From Secundilactobacillus paracollinoides DSM 15502 = JCM 11969 (GTDB lineage Bacteria; Bacillota; Bacilli; Lactobacillales; Lactobacillaceae), in assembly GCF_001311135.1 (NCBI RefSeq), contig NZ_BBAG01000033.1, positions 1 through 36,385 on the forward strand: DNA of 36,385 bases, written 5' to 3'. Below, in pieces: positions 28,132-36,385 of the stretch. A program made the translations under genes and the position numbers. How positions within the stretch are numbered: position 1 is the stretch's first letter; every line of letters starts with the position of its first letter. The notes below the pieces were generated by a model. The model was not told the DNA's origin. It saw nothing but the letters and a program-made list of their open reading frames with translations, and searched no databases.

Positions 28132-29715
28132 ATGAAAGAACGAAATATGCGGACGATTATGCAGGGGGCAATTTTACTGTCCGTTGCATCGCTGATTGCG
28201 AAAATTCTAAGTGCTGTTTACCGGGTACCGTTCCAGAACATGGTGGGCAACACGGATTTTACGTGTATCAGCAAATTTATCCCATATACGGCATCGGGAT
28301 GACGTTTGCACTGAGCGGTCTGCCCATGTTTATTTCTAAATTAGTGGCTGAATCAAAGAACCAGGCGGAAAAACAAGCTGTGCTGCACCAGGTATTTGTG
28401 CTGATGCTCGGGTTTTCCCTGATCGTCTTCTTTGGTCTGCAGGGCTTTGCCGGCCCCATTGCGGTTGCGATGGGGGACGGTCGACTGCGGCCGATCATTC
28501 AAGCGGTGAGCTGGATGTTCTTGTTCTCACCGTTTCTTTCGGTCTCCCGGGGTTATTTTCAGGGTGAGTACGATATGCGGCCGTCAGCGAGTTCTCAGCT
28601 TATTGAACAAACCGTGCGCGTGGCTGTTATTTTAACGGTTGCCTACTGGGCAATGCGTCACCACTGGGATGTTTACCGAATGGGGACCTGGGCAATGAGC
28701 AGTGCCGCGATTGCAGCGGTCTTTGCGTCCGCAGTCATGGCTTGGTTTGTGACCCGCTATCAAGTGAGTTTTTGGCAGCGACCGGTTAACCGCCCGGCTT
28801 ATCGGTATGGCACATTGGCCAAACGGCTGTTGATTGAAGGCGGAACGATCAGTTTATTTGCGTCGATGATGGTGCTGATGCAGCTAGTGGATTCGTTCAC
28901 GGTTAAACGTGGATTAGTCCTGCATGGGTTTATGGATGATCAGGCAAAAGCGCTTAAAGGTATTTACGACCGTGGTCAGCCGCTAGTTCAGCTTGGGCTG
29001 GTGGTTGCAACCTCGTTTGCGTCGTCGCTTCTGCCGTCCTTAACTGAAGCGTTGAGTCACAATCGGCAACAGCAGTTTAGGCGATTGGCTAAGCGGATGA
29101 TTCGAATCAGTTAGTGATCGCATCGGCTGCCACCGCCGGACTCATTGCACTGATGCCAGAAATCAACTTTTTTCTGTTTGGTGACCGGCAAGGCAACACG
29201 ATGCTGTCCGTGTACGTGCTCAGCATTGTGTTTGCGACGCTGATCATGATTTATAATAGTATTTTACAAAGTCTCAATGAATTTCGCGTGACACTAATTG
29301 GTCTTGCCATCGGACTGCTGGTCAAGCTGGTCATCACCGAACGCAGCGTGGTGTTTATGGGCGCTGCCGGTGCCAGTTGGGCGACAGTCATTGCCCTGGC
29401 AGTCATGACCTACATGCTGACGCGACAGGTGCAATCATTACACTTAAATGTGTTTCAGGATCGATTGATCAGTAACTCGTGACGTTGTGCGTGGCGATGA
29501 TTATTGGCCTCAGAATCCTAATTGACCTATTACACGCCTTCTTCGGCCCGGCACTGATGATGTCACGGTTGGGCGCACTCCTCGTGAGCGGCATTGGCGT
29601 GGTAGTGGGCGTTGTGTTTTTCATTGGTATGGCGCTGCGCTGGCGGTTACTGACATTGCGGGAGTGGTTAATGTTACCAATGGCGGATAAATGGTTGCGA
29701 CTATTTTCAAAATAA
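28132..29715 (+). CDS. MATE-like lipid flippase / polysaccharide transporter (frame broken three times)
   Basis: Reconstructed length about 528 residues with 12–14 predicted membrane helices. It belongs to the polysaccharide-biosynthesis/SpoVB–MurJ-like branch of the MOP exporter superfamily. MQGAILLSVASLIAKILSAVYR at the N-terminus (quoted by its end AKILSAVYRVPF) and YGIGMTFALSGLP are typical. Position between mfd and rqcP matches B. subtilis yabM (spoVB-like). It may move lipid-linked wall precursors across the membrane; the substrate is not readable. Bases are missing near 28255 (ACGGATT for ACGGGATT), 29112 (AGTTAGTG for AGTTTAGTG) and 29478. Start at ATG 28132, seven bases after mfd ends. 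Confidence 0.87.
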
Positions 29716-29727
29716 CGGAGGAACAAT

Positions 29728-29997
29728 ATGCGATTAGATAAATTTTTAAAGGTGTCACGAATTATTAAACGACGGACGGTAGCAAAAGAAATCGCGGACA
29801 AGGGCAGAATTACGGTCAACGGCCGCGTGGCAAAGTCATCAACGGATGTGATGCCGGAGGATGAACTGGTGATTAAGTTCGGAAATAAGACACTCACAGT
29901 GCAGGTGATGCAGTTGCTGGATACGACTAAGAAGCAGGATGCTGACAATATGTATAAGATTGTTAGTGAAGAATATGAGAAGGATTTTAGGGAGTAG
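29728..29997 (+). CDS. rqcP: S4-domain RNA-binding protein RqcP (YabO)
   Basis: An 89-residue protein with an N-terminal S4 RNA-binding domain ([16 protein letters not shown] … [14 protein letters not shown]). RqcP binds 50S–peptidyl-tRNA complexes and works with RqcH in adding alanine tails to stalled nascent chains. ATG is preceded by CGGAGGA. Position before divIC is conserved in Firmicutes. Its stop codon overlaps the conserved end of repeat A11. Confidence 0.93.
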   Translation: MRLDKFLKVSRIIKRRTVAKEIADKGRITVNGRVAKSSTDVMPEDELVIKFGNKTLTVQVMQLLDTTKKQDADNMYKIVSEEYEKDFRE

Positions 29998-30125
29998 AGA
30001 GTGGAGCAAGGCGGGTTAGGGGCGGTGTGTAACGGACTCTGGTCTAAAAGTCCGGGCCTGACTTTTAGACCAGAGTCCGTTACACGTTAGCCCCGTGCCT
30101 TGCGGAACTCGTTTCAGCACGGTGG
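29996..30125 (+). repeat. Family A palindromic repeat, copy A11
   Basis: AGAGAGTGGA end, then left arm GCAAGGCGGGTTAGGGGC…AACGGACTCTGGTCT. Its pair is AGACCAGAGTCCGTT…GCCCCGTGCCTTGC. Apex AAAAGTCCGGGCCTGACTTT. Tail GGAACTCGTTTCAGC. It overlaps the rqcP stop codon. Confidence 0.88.
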
Positions 30126-30243
30126 CCAAGAAAGCTGTAGCAATAGGCACTCTGGCTATTAAAACAGAAAAGTCCGGGCCTGACTTTTAGACCAGAGTCC
30201 GTTACATTCTGCCCCTTAACCGCCTTTCTCCACACTCTCTATT
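30126..30243. repeat. Family A hybrid copy A12
   Basis: Plus-oriented leader (AAGAAAGCTGTAGCAATAGG), apex AAAAGTCCGGGCCTGACTTT and right arm AGACCAGAGTCCGTTACA. These join the reverse complement of a left end (GCCCCTTAACCGCC…TCCACACTCTCT). With A11 it forms a 248 bp unit with inverted ends. No gene lies in 29998–30344. Confidence 0.75.
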
Positions 30244-30282
30244 ACAATTCTGTAACTTTTCCTGAATCCGTTTTAAACCCCA

Positions 30283-30311
30283 TGGACAAGGGGCTAATGT
30301 GTTGTTATACT
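30283..30311 (+). promoter_or_regulatory. Promoter of divIC
   Basis: TGGACA at 30283–30288, 17 bases, TATACT at 30306–30311. It excludes the upstream ATG at 30282, which lies in the −35 box, as the divIC start. Confidence 0.75.
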
Positions 30312-30344
30312 CAACATAAAGCTACTTTCCTGGGAGGGGTAAAG

Positions 30345-30736
30345 ATGGCAGCAAAGGGAAATGTTACACATCTTGATAATGACTACACAAGACAGGTTAC
30401 AGCTGCGCATACTGAAACGAAACAATTGTTGACGAAGCGCAGAAAAAAGCGGGCTATGATTATGGTGGCGTTTTTATCGTCGTTTTTTTGGGTTTAGGGG
30501 CCCAGATCATTCACACGAAGATCGCGATGGGTCAGACAACTCAGCAGATCTCCGCACGAAAGACCAAGCTATCGACGATAAAACAAACGTCACAACGGTT
30601 ACAAGGACACGTTGACCGCTTAAATGACAAGTCGTATCTTGAAAAATTGATCAGATCTAAGTACTACTACTCAAAGTCTGGTGAAACGATCTACAGTCTG
30701 CCGTATGAAAAATCAAGTGACGTCACGGCAAAATAG
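30345..30736 (+). CDS. divIC: Septum formation initiator DivIC/FtsB-like (frame broken once)
   Basis: Reconstructed length about 130 residues. A basic cytoplasmic N-terminus (TKRRKKRA) is followed by one membrane helix (about 35–55). An extracellular coiled-coil segment comes next (ARKTKLSTIKQTSQRLQGHV), then the DivIC end YLEKLIRSKYYYSKSGETIYSLP. DivIC pairs with FtsL and DivIB in the divisome. One T is missing in the T-run at 30483–30489 (seven present, eight needed). Start ATG 30345 has GGGAGGGG upstream and lies about 25 bases after the predicted transcription start. Confidence 0.92.
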
Positions 30737-30986
30737 CAGGGTTTCGACAGTCAATATAGTGGTTAATTCCCGTCGCGTCAGTCTGGATAACCGAGATGAA
30801 TTTCCTCAGCTATTTGGGCTTGTCTGCAACGGGACTTTTAGATTCTTTGAACCAGCACATAATGGTTAAGTGGTTTCATTTTAAAACGTGTTTATGAAAG
30901 CTGAACACGCTGTTGATCAACCCGTTTTTGACAACCTCAAAAAACGGCAAAATGAAAATATGATTAAGAATTCATGGGATTGTTCC
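30737..30986. other. Non-coding gap between divIC and yabR
   Basis: No credible gene. A weak long-range stem joins TCCCGT (30768–30773) with ACGGGA (30829–30834). A hairpin CCGTTTTTGA/TCAAAAAACGG spans 30922–30945. The in-frame extension upstream of yabR (from 30888) crosses the yabR promoter and is not coding. Confidence 0.35.
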
Positions 30987-31006
30987 ATTTGGATTCTTGA
31001 TAATTG

Positions 31007-31015
31007 TGCTATAAT
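31007..31015 (+). promoter_or_regulatory. Extended −10 promoter of yabR
   Basis: TGC followed by perfect TATAAT (31010–31015). TTGGAT at 30989–30994 is a possible −35 with a short 15-base spacer. Confidence 0.65.
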
Positions 31016-31049
31016 ATTAGTACATATTTTAAGGAGGAAATTCTTTTTT

Positions 31050-31583
31050 ATGGCAATCGAGGTTGGAGCAAAAGTCGCTGGCAAGGTTTCAGGTATTACA
31101 AACTTTGGCGCATTCATCGACTTAGGTGAGCACAAAACCGGCTTGGTTCATATCAGTGAGGTATCTGACGGCTTCGTGAAGGATATCCACGATGTGTTAA
31201 GTATTGGCGACACCGTGACCGTTAAGGTATTATCCATTGGTGACGACGGTAAGATCGCATTATCAATTCGTAAGGCAACGGATCATCCGGAAGGCGAACA
31301 TGAACATCATGAACACCATTCGCGTGATCATCACGATAATAACAATCCTCATCATGACACTCATCATGAGAGTAACAGTCACCATAATGGTGGCAATGGT
31401 GGTAATTCCCATTATCGCAGTAACAACAATGGTGGTCGTTCACACAACGCCCACTCCTCAAACCATAAGGAGAGTTTTGACGATATGATGTCCGGTTTTC
31501 TCAAGGATAGTGAAGATCGGCTAGCAACTCTTAAACGTAATACTGAGGGTAAGCGCGGCGGCCGTGGCGGGCGTCGCAGTTAA
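31050..31583 (+). CDS. S1-domain RNA-binding protein (YabR-like)
   Basis: About 177 residues. The N-terminal S1 domain (1–75) contains VGAKVAGKVSGITNFGAFIDL, quoted by its core KVSGITNFGAFIDL, and GLVHISEVSDGFV. The central region (about 82–150) is extremely rich in His, Asn and Gly (HEHHEHHSRDHHDNNNPHHD). The end is RGGRGGRRS. It is a general-stress or translation-linked RNA-binding protein in the divIC–tilS neighbourhood. ATG 31050 is chosen over upstream starts because AAGGAGG lies 12–13 bases before it and the promoter just before that. A terminator follows. Confidence 0.9.
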   Translation: MAIEVGAKVAGKVSGITNFGAFIDLGEHKTGLVHISEVSDGFVKDIHDVLSIGDTVTVKVLSIGDDGKIALSIRKATDHPEGEHEHHEHHSRDHHDNNNPHHDTHHESNSHHNGGNGGNSHYRSNNNGGRSHNAHSSNHKESFDDMMSGFLKDSEDRLATLKRNTEGKRGGRGGRRS

Positions 31584-31647
31584 GTTGGCCAGCAGGCTGA
31601 TAACCGTATGATTTTAAGACGCCATTATCGTGAGTTGATGATGGGGT

Positions 31648-31697
31648 GGGTCGTCAAGCAAATCCAGCAAGGGTTCGCTTGACGGCCCTTTATTTTT
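31648..31697 (+). terminator. Intrinsic terminator of yabR
   Basis: GGGTCGTCAAGC pairs with GCTTGACGGCCC, followed by TTTATTTTT. It ends just before the tilS ribosome site. Confidence 0.8.
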
Positions 31698-31721
31698 AGG
31701 TGTCCTAGAAAGGAACGCAAC

Positions 31722-33083
31722 GTGAAATTTCAACAACGATTTGACCATGTGATTCAATCAAACGCCTGGTTTTCAAAAAAGGATACAGTGATCGTGGCGG
31801 TGTCCACTGGGGTGGATTCGATGACGTTGTTAAGGCTGCTTGAACGGTTGCCAGTTGATGTGCGCCCAAGGGTGATCGTGGCACATGTCAATCATCGGCT
31901 ACGACAGCAGAGCGAGGCTGAAGCCGAGTATTTGCGGACTTATTGTCACGACCATGACCTTGTTTTTGAAGGCACCGTGTGGCCGATCGAAACACATCCA
32001 AAAACGGGAATTGAGGCGGCAGCACGTGATTTTCGGTACGCCTTTTTCGGCCAGCTCATGCGCCGGTATCAGGCGACAGCGCTCGTGACAGCACACCACG
32101 GGGATGACCAGGTAGAGACCATTTTGATGAAACTCATTCGTGGGGGTGACCTTCACCAATTGGTCGGCATCAAGCGTGCTCAGCCATTTGGTGGCGGGCT
32201 GCTCGTCCGACCACTACTGGATTATGGCAAGGCTGAGCTTATCTCGTTTGCTAGAGCGCAACATCTTACGTGGTACGATGATGACACTAATCAGGCGGAT
32301 GACGTGTTGCGCAACCGGATTCGCCATCAGGTCGTACCGGTGTTAAAGCAGGAAAATCCTCAGTTGCTTGCCCACGTGCAGCACTATGCAGATACGCTGA
32401 CGGCGCATCTGGCGTTAAGCGATGCACAACTTTCCGCAGATTGTCGACGGATAACAGTTCGACGTTCACCGTTGACGGGTGATGTGCGCGGCTTTCAACG
32501 GTTACCAGATGGGGTTCAACAACCTGTGATGCGGCGGTTTCTTCAAGCGCTTGGCCCCGTTTCTGAAGCCCACGTGACCGCTGCAACGGGCCTGCTGACG
32601 GGTCAGCGGCCACAGGGCGAAATTGCGCTTGGCAACCACGTCCGACTCGTTAAGAGTTACGATTATTTTTCAGTGATAAATGAAACAGAACTTCCTGAAA
32701 AACCACGTGTGCAAAACAAAAATGTGGTAGTATCTAGACAGTGGGGTGATATTGCAAAACAGTGGGCAATCCGGTTGGTAGCAGCACCTCAGGCGGTCAT
32801 GACAGGGTCTGATCGCATGCGTGTCGTGTTGCAGCCTTCGGAACTGCCGCTGTCTGTCCGCAACGTGCAACCCAGCGATCGCATTCAGTTGAAACAAGGC
32901 GGTCATAAGTTGGTGCGTCGGATCATGATCGACCACAAGGTGCCTAACGCGGTGCGAGACCAGCAACAAGTGGTGGTCTCGGCTGCGGGGGAAGTCCTGT
33001 GGGTCATTGGCATCCAGCGTAGTTTCAGAGCGCCACGGTCGGATGGCAAGACGTTTGAACTTCAACTTAAACCGCTAAATTAA
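31722..33083 (+). CDS. tilS: tRNA(Ile)-lysidine synthase
   Basis: A 453-residue enzyme that converts the wobble C of tRNA-Ile(CAU) to lysidine with ATP and lysine. The PP-loop is AVSTGVDSM (near 26–34). It is followed by HVNHRLR, the RDFRYAFF segment and TAHHGDDQVETILMKLIRGG. The C-terminal TilS domain includes PSDRIQLKQGGHKLVRRIMID, quoted by its core GGHKLVRRI. The usual SGGxDS motif reads STGVDS here. Start GTG with AAAGGAA upstream. It is 11 bases before hpt, so the two are co-transcribed. Frame intact. Confidence 0.95.
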   Translation: MKFQQRFDHVIQSNAWFSKKDTVIVAVSTGVDSMTLLRLLERLPVDVRPRVIVAHVNHRLRQQSEAEAEYLRTYCHDHDLVFEGTVWPIETHPKTGIEAAARDFRYAFFGQLMRRYQATALVTAHHGDDQVETILMKLIRGGDLHQLVGIKRAQPFGGGLLVRPLLDYGKAELISFARAQHLTWYDDDTNQADDVLRNRIRHQVVPVLKQENPQLLAHVQHYADTLTAHLALSDAQLSADCRRITVRRSPLTGDVRGFQRLPDGVQQPVMRRFLQALGPVSEAHVTAATGLLTGQRPQGEIALGNHVRLVKSYDYFSVINETELPEKPRVQNKNVVVSRQWGDIAKQWAIRLVAAPQAVMTGSDRMRVVLQPSELPLSVRNVQPSDRIQLKQGGHKLVRRIMIDHKVPNAVRDQQQVVVSAAGEVLWVIGIQRSFRAPRSDGKTFELQLKPLN

Positions 33084-33094
33084 AGGAGAAAAAG

Positions 33095-33635
33095 ATGAAT
33101 AACGATATCGAACGCGTGTTATATATCAGGATGACATTAAGGCTGCCTGCCAACGATTGGGCGCACAGCTGACCGAGGACTACGCCGGTAAAAGACCGCT
33201 AGTCATTGGCGTCCTGAAGGGTGTGATCTTCTTTATGACGGATCTGCTGCGGGAAATGGATCTCATGGCAGATCTTGATTTCATTGATGTTTCAAGCTAC
33301 CACGGTGGCACCGCGTCCACTGGTGAAGTGACGTTGGAACAAGATATCAGTACTGATATTAAAGACCGTGATGTGATTATTGTGGAAGATATTCTGGATA
33401 GCGGGCGAACGCTGGCCTACTTGAAAGACTTCCTTGAAGCACGCCAACCGCGTTCATTTAAGGTCTGCACCTTGCTGGATAAACCGAGGGACGCGTGGTC
33501 GAAGCCAGGGCAGATTACGTTGGTTTCAATGTCCCAAATGAGTTTCTCGTGGGTTATGGTCTGGACTATCAAGAATTCTATCGAAACCTGCCGTACGTGG
33601 GCATTTTAAAACCCGAAGTTTATGCGAATAAATAA
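33095..33635 (+). CDS. hpt: Hypoxanthine phosphoribosyltransferase (frame broken twice)
   Basis: Reconstructed length 180 residues, normal for Hpt. It salvages hypoxanthine and guanine to IMP and GMP using PRPP. The PRPP motif is [14 protein letters not shown], with [11 protein letters not shown] before it. [20 protein letters not shown] is recovered only in the corrected frame. Single bases are missing near 33124 (TATATCAG) and at 33486 (CCGAGGG for CCGGAGGG). AAGGAG precedes ATG 33095. The tilS–hpt–ftsH order is conserved throughout Bacilli. Confidence 0.94.
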
Positions 33636-33654
33636 TTAGTCAAACAAGGTCAAA

Positions 33655-33663
33655 TGTGATAAT
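33655..33663 (+). promoter_or_regulatory. Possible extended −10 promoter of ftsH
   Basis: TGT followed by GATAAT (33658–33663). TTAGTC at 33636–33641 is a moderate −35 with a 16-base spacer. The leader contains a small GTTCC/GGAAC hairpin near 33700–33718. Confidence 0.45.
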
Positions 33664-33737
33664 ATATTGACTATCAAGCAAGGGAATATCCCTAGTTTCG
33701 TTCCTAACTACGGGAACCGTGAGTAAGGAGGCACTAA

Positions 33738-35888
33738 ATGAACAATAAGAGAAATGGACTCTTTAGAAATAGTCTGTTTTACATTGTGATCTTCCTGTTG
33801 ATCATGGGGGTTGTTTACTTTTTCCAAGGCAACAACTCAAACTCGCAATCCCAAGATATTCAATCCAGTGAGTTTATTCAACAGTTAAAGCAAAACAAGA
33901 TTAAAAAGTTCTCCGTTCAACCGTCCGGCGGCGTGTACAAAGTTACCGGTGAGTATCGGACAGCTCAAAAGTCTAAAGAATCCACGACTGGCTTTACGCT
34001 TGGTGGGAGCACAAGTTCAAAGGTAACAAGTTTCTCGACCGCGATTTTGGAAAACAATTCGTCGGTTCAAGAAATGACACGTTATGCCCGGGATCATAAC
34101 GTCAAGATGAACACGAAGGCTGAGGAGTCCAGTGGCTTCTGGATCAATCTGCTGGTGTATGTGGTACACTGCTTGCCTTTATCTTCTTCTTCTACATGAT
34201 GATGGGCCAGGCTGGCCAAGGCGGCGGCAATGGCCGGGTGATGAACTTTGGGAAATCCAAAGCGAAGCCTGCTGACAGCAAGGAGAACAAGGTTCGTTTC
34301 TCAGATGTTGCCGGTGAGGAAGAGGAAAAGCAAGAACTTGTCGAAGTTGTTGAATTTTTGAAGGATCCAAGGAAGTTCATATCATTGGGTGCCCGGATCC
34401 CATCGGGTGTGTTACTCGAGGGACCTCCTGGTACTGGTAAAACATTGCTGGCTAAAGCGGTTGCCGGTGAAGCCGGTGTACCATTCTTCTCAATTTCTGG
34501 GTCTGACTTCGTTGAAATGTTCGTTGGTGTCGGTGCTAGCCGTGTGCGTGATTTATTCGACCAGGCTAAAAAGAGCGCGCCATCGATCATCTTCATTGAT
34601 GAAATTGATGCCGTTGGTCGTCAACGTGGTAACGGCATGGGCGGCGGTCACGATGAACGTGAACAAACCCTGAACCAGTTGTTGGTCGAAATGGACGGGT
34701 TTACTGGGAATGAAGGCGTCATTGTGATGGCCGCTACCAACCGTTCTGATGTTTTGGATCCAGCCCTGCTTCGTCCGGGTCGTTTTGACCGGAAGATCCT
34801 GGTTGGCCGTCCTGACGTTAACGGTCGTGAAGCCATCCTGAAAGTTCATTCTCGTAACAAGCCATTAGCTAACGATGTTGATTTGAAAGAAATCGCCAAG
34901 CAGACACCTGGGTTCGTGGGTGCCGACTTGGAAAACCTGTTGAACGAAGGGGCGCTCTTGGCTGCTCGTCGTAACAAGACTGAGATCGATGCCGGTGATA
35001 TTGACGAAGCTGAAGATCGGGTTATTGCTGGGCCAGCTAAACGTAACCGAGTCATCAGTAAGACTGAACGTGAAACAGTGGCCTACCATGAAGCTGGGCA
35101 TACCATTGTCGGGTTAGTGCTTAATGATGCACGGGTCGTTCACAAGGTGACCATTGTGCCACGTGGCCGTGCTGGCGGGTACGCGATTATGCTGCCGCGT
35201 GAAGACCAAATGCTCATGAGTAAGAAGGATGCTATGGAACAAATCGCTGGGTTAATGGGTGGTCGTTCAGCTGAAGAGATTATCTTCAACTCCGAATCAT
35301 CCGGGGCCTCAAACGACTTTGAGCAGGCAACGCAAATTGCCCGCGCCATGGTGACCAATATGGATGAGTGATAAGGTCGGAACAGTTGCCTTGGAAAGCT
35401 CTAGCGGCCAACCAATGGGCAATAATCCTTACGGCGGTCCAAGTTATTCAGGAGAAACGGCTGCGGCCATTGACGAAGAAGTTCGTCGTCTCTTGAATGA
35501 AGGTCACGAAACTGCTAAGAAGATCATTTCTGAACACCGTGAACAACATAAGTTGATCGCACAAGCCTTGCTCAAGTACGAAACACTTGACGAAAAGCAG
35601 ATCCTCAGCTTGTTTAACACGGGTGAAATGCCTTCTAAGGATAATGACTCTGAATTTCCGAGTGAGAAGGCTGCTACTTTCGAACAGTCCAAGGCTGAAC
35701 TTGAACGTCGTGAAGCAGCTCGCCATCAAGAACAGGAAACAAACACTGAAACTGATCAGTCAACCGATGATCAAGCGGATGACCAGACAGAGACGCCAAA
35801 GTCTTCTGATGATCAAACGCCAAAGGCAACGGATGATGGATCAACCTCCGACAAGCCACACGATGATGATTCTGATCACGAGGCTTAA
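33738..35888 (+). CDS. ftsH: ATP-dependent membrane zinc protease FtsH (frame broken three times)
   Basis: Reconstructed length about 717 residues. Two membrane helices (about 11–30 and 135–155) flank an extracytoplasmic domain. The AAA+ module has Walker A GPPGTGKT, Walker [12 protein letters not shown] and the SRH segment RPGRFDRKI. The zinc site HEAGH lies in the protease domain. FtsH degrades misassembled membrane proteins and some regulators. The C-terminal 80–90 residues are an Asp/Thr/Ser-rich disordered tail. Bases are missing near 34166 (GTACACTG for GTACCACTG), and two within about 10 bases around 35354–35364 (ACCAATATGGATG for roughly ACCCAATATGGGATG). AAGGAGG precedes the ATG. Confidence 0.95.
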
Positions 35889-35896
35889 CGGCATAG

Positions 35897-35928
35897 AAAT
35901 CGCTAACGATTGTTGGCGGTTTTTTTGT
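35897..35928 (+). terminator. Intrinsic terminator of ftsH
   Basis: AATCGCTAAC pairs with GTTGGCGGTT around GATT, followed by a seven-T run, about 10 bases after the stop. Confidence 0.85.
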
Positions 35929-35999
35929 GGGCTTTTTTTTGTGAAGCGGATGGTGGCATGATGTTGGGGCGTCGTTTGTTTTAAGCCGTTTGCTGAAGG

Positions 36000-36040
36000 T
36001 GTGGTCTTTATTTTGGAACTCGTTTTGTAGGGTTGAGCGT
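36000..36040 (+). repeat. Family A tail fragment
   Basis: TTTTGGAACTCGTTTTGTAGGG matches the conserved right tail of Family A, quoted by its core GGAACTCGTTT. No stem remains. The surrounding 35929–36170 shows no gene; the open frame from 36099 runs into the next repeat and is not credible. Confidence 0.45.
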
Positions 36041-36169
36041 TCGTATTTTGGATATGAGGATACAGGTATGTGGGTTGGACATTTTAGGTGGTGAATAGAT
36101 GATCACGCTGACAGGCAGTCATAGCGATCTTGTTAAAGAACCGAGCAGCATTGCGGTTTTGCTATTTTG

Positions 36170-36303
36170 GCGTCGAAACGTGCTCCAGAAGGACAAGGAG
36201 TTGCACCTAGTGGACTTTGACCGTAAAAGCCAGGCCCGGGCTTTTACGTCAAAGTCCACTAGGCTCCACTCCTTGAGCGTCCTTCTTCCGCACTCTGTTT
36301 TCT
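36170..36303 (-). repeat. Family A palindromic repeat, copy A13
   Basis: Minus orientation. CGTCGAAACGTGCTCC tail. Arm CACCTAGTGGACTTTGAC…GTAAAAG pairs with CTTTTAC…GTCAAAGTCCACTAGG. Apex on the reverse strand is GCCCGGGCCTGGC. End CCGCACTCTGTT. Outer AAGGA/TCCTT pairings are present. Confidence 0.85.
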
Positions 36304-36352
36304 ATTCTATTCTTTCCAGAGAATCGTTTTACATGAGGTCCTAATTTTATCT

Positions 36353-36385
36353 AGCCGAAACGTACTCCAGAAGGCAAAGGGTTGC
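36353..36385 (-). repeat. Family A copy A14, cut by the window end
   Basis: AGCCGAAACGTACTCCAGAAGG matches the start of A13 (GTCGAAACGTGCTCCAGAAGG), quoted by the shared CGAAACGT and CTCCAGAAGG. It indicates a second tandem copy running off the window. Confidence 0.65.

Noticed and set aside
30282..30344. Upstream ATG for divIC at 30282
   Set aside because: It lies within the −35 box of the divIC promoter, and the strong GGGAGGGG ribosome site serves ATG 30345.
33738..35888. Programmed frameshifting in ftsH
   Set aside because: The shifts occur at three unrelated places without slippery heptamers or downstream pseudoknots, and they match the general deletion pattern of the window.
36099..36344. 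81-residue open frame near the right end
   Set aside because: It lacks a ribosome site, overlaps Family A copy A13 and its encoded peptide is the translation of the palindrome.

Overview
The window is a chromosomal segment of a low-to-moderate-GC Gram-positive bacterium of the family Lactobacillaceae. The evidence is gene content and order: rpoE–pyrG–murA–rpmE2, murF–cshA–acpS–alr–mazEF, ldh–pth–mfd–flippase–rqcP–divIC–yabR–tilS–hpt–ftsH. As I remember it, this resembles the Lactiplantibacillus plantarum backbone; no database was used. All coding content is core housekeeping. I see no prophage, transposase, CRISPR array or tRNA/rRNA gene.

Layout. 1–900: a small membrane protein (DUF3899-like) between two palindromic repeats. 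900–3985, minus strand: operon of a lipoyl/octanoyl transferase-like protein, an HD phosphohydrolase and a HAD phosphatase. 4005–4505: tandem array of palindromic repeats between divergent promoters. 4500–7519: DUF1934 protein, RNA polymerase delta subunit, and CTP synthase behind a reiterative-transcription-type attenuator. 7564–8100: composite structured element 1. 8324–11452: murA, ribosomal protein bL31B, class A sortase, and a convergent low-molecular-weight tyrosine phosphatase. 11484–12041: composite element 2. 12153–12292: a palindromic repeat. 12337–18883: an unknown protein, murF, cshA, acpS–alr–mazE–mazF. 18889–19320: palindromic repeats. 19410–22907, minus strand: CBS/ACT protein, L,D-transpeptidase and L-lactate dehydrogenase with a cre site. 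23147–23730: composite element 3. 23860–35928: pth, mfd, lipid flippase-like protein, rqcP, divIC, yabR, tilS, hpt, ftsH. 35930–36385: more palindromic repeats.

The most unusual content is intergenic. Family A is a dense set of about 14 full or partial roughly 120–140 bp palindromes. Their stems differ in sequence but stay paired, around a conserved asymmetric apical loop (core CCGGG then TG) and conserved outer ends. Family B/C is a three-copy composite of about 540–585 bp. Each copy is two head-to-head cruciform modules around a roughly 200 bp non-coding middle. The modules fold as three-way junctions with clear compensatory base changes and invariant junction bases (GATCC opposite TAG, TTG/TTA opposite TTA). 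I do not recognise either family as a named element. They behave like non-autonomous mobile elements and/or structured RNAs.

Caution: eight normally essential or core genes (murA, L,D-transpeptidase, pth, mfd, flippase, divIC, hpt, ftsH) are interrupted by 16 frameshifts. Every one is a single-base loss, mostly in short homopolymers. This is best explained by indel errors in the assembly, so those genes are annotated at their inferred full extents.
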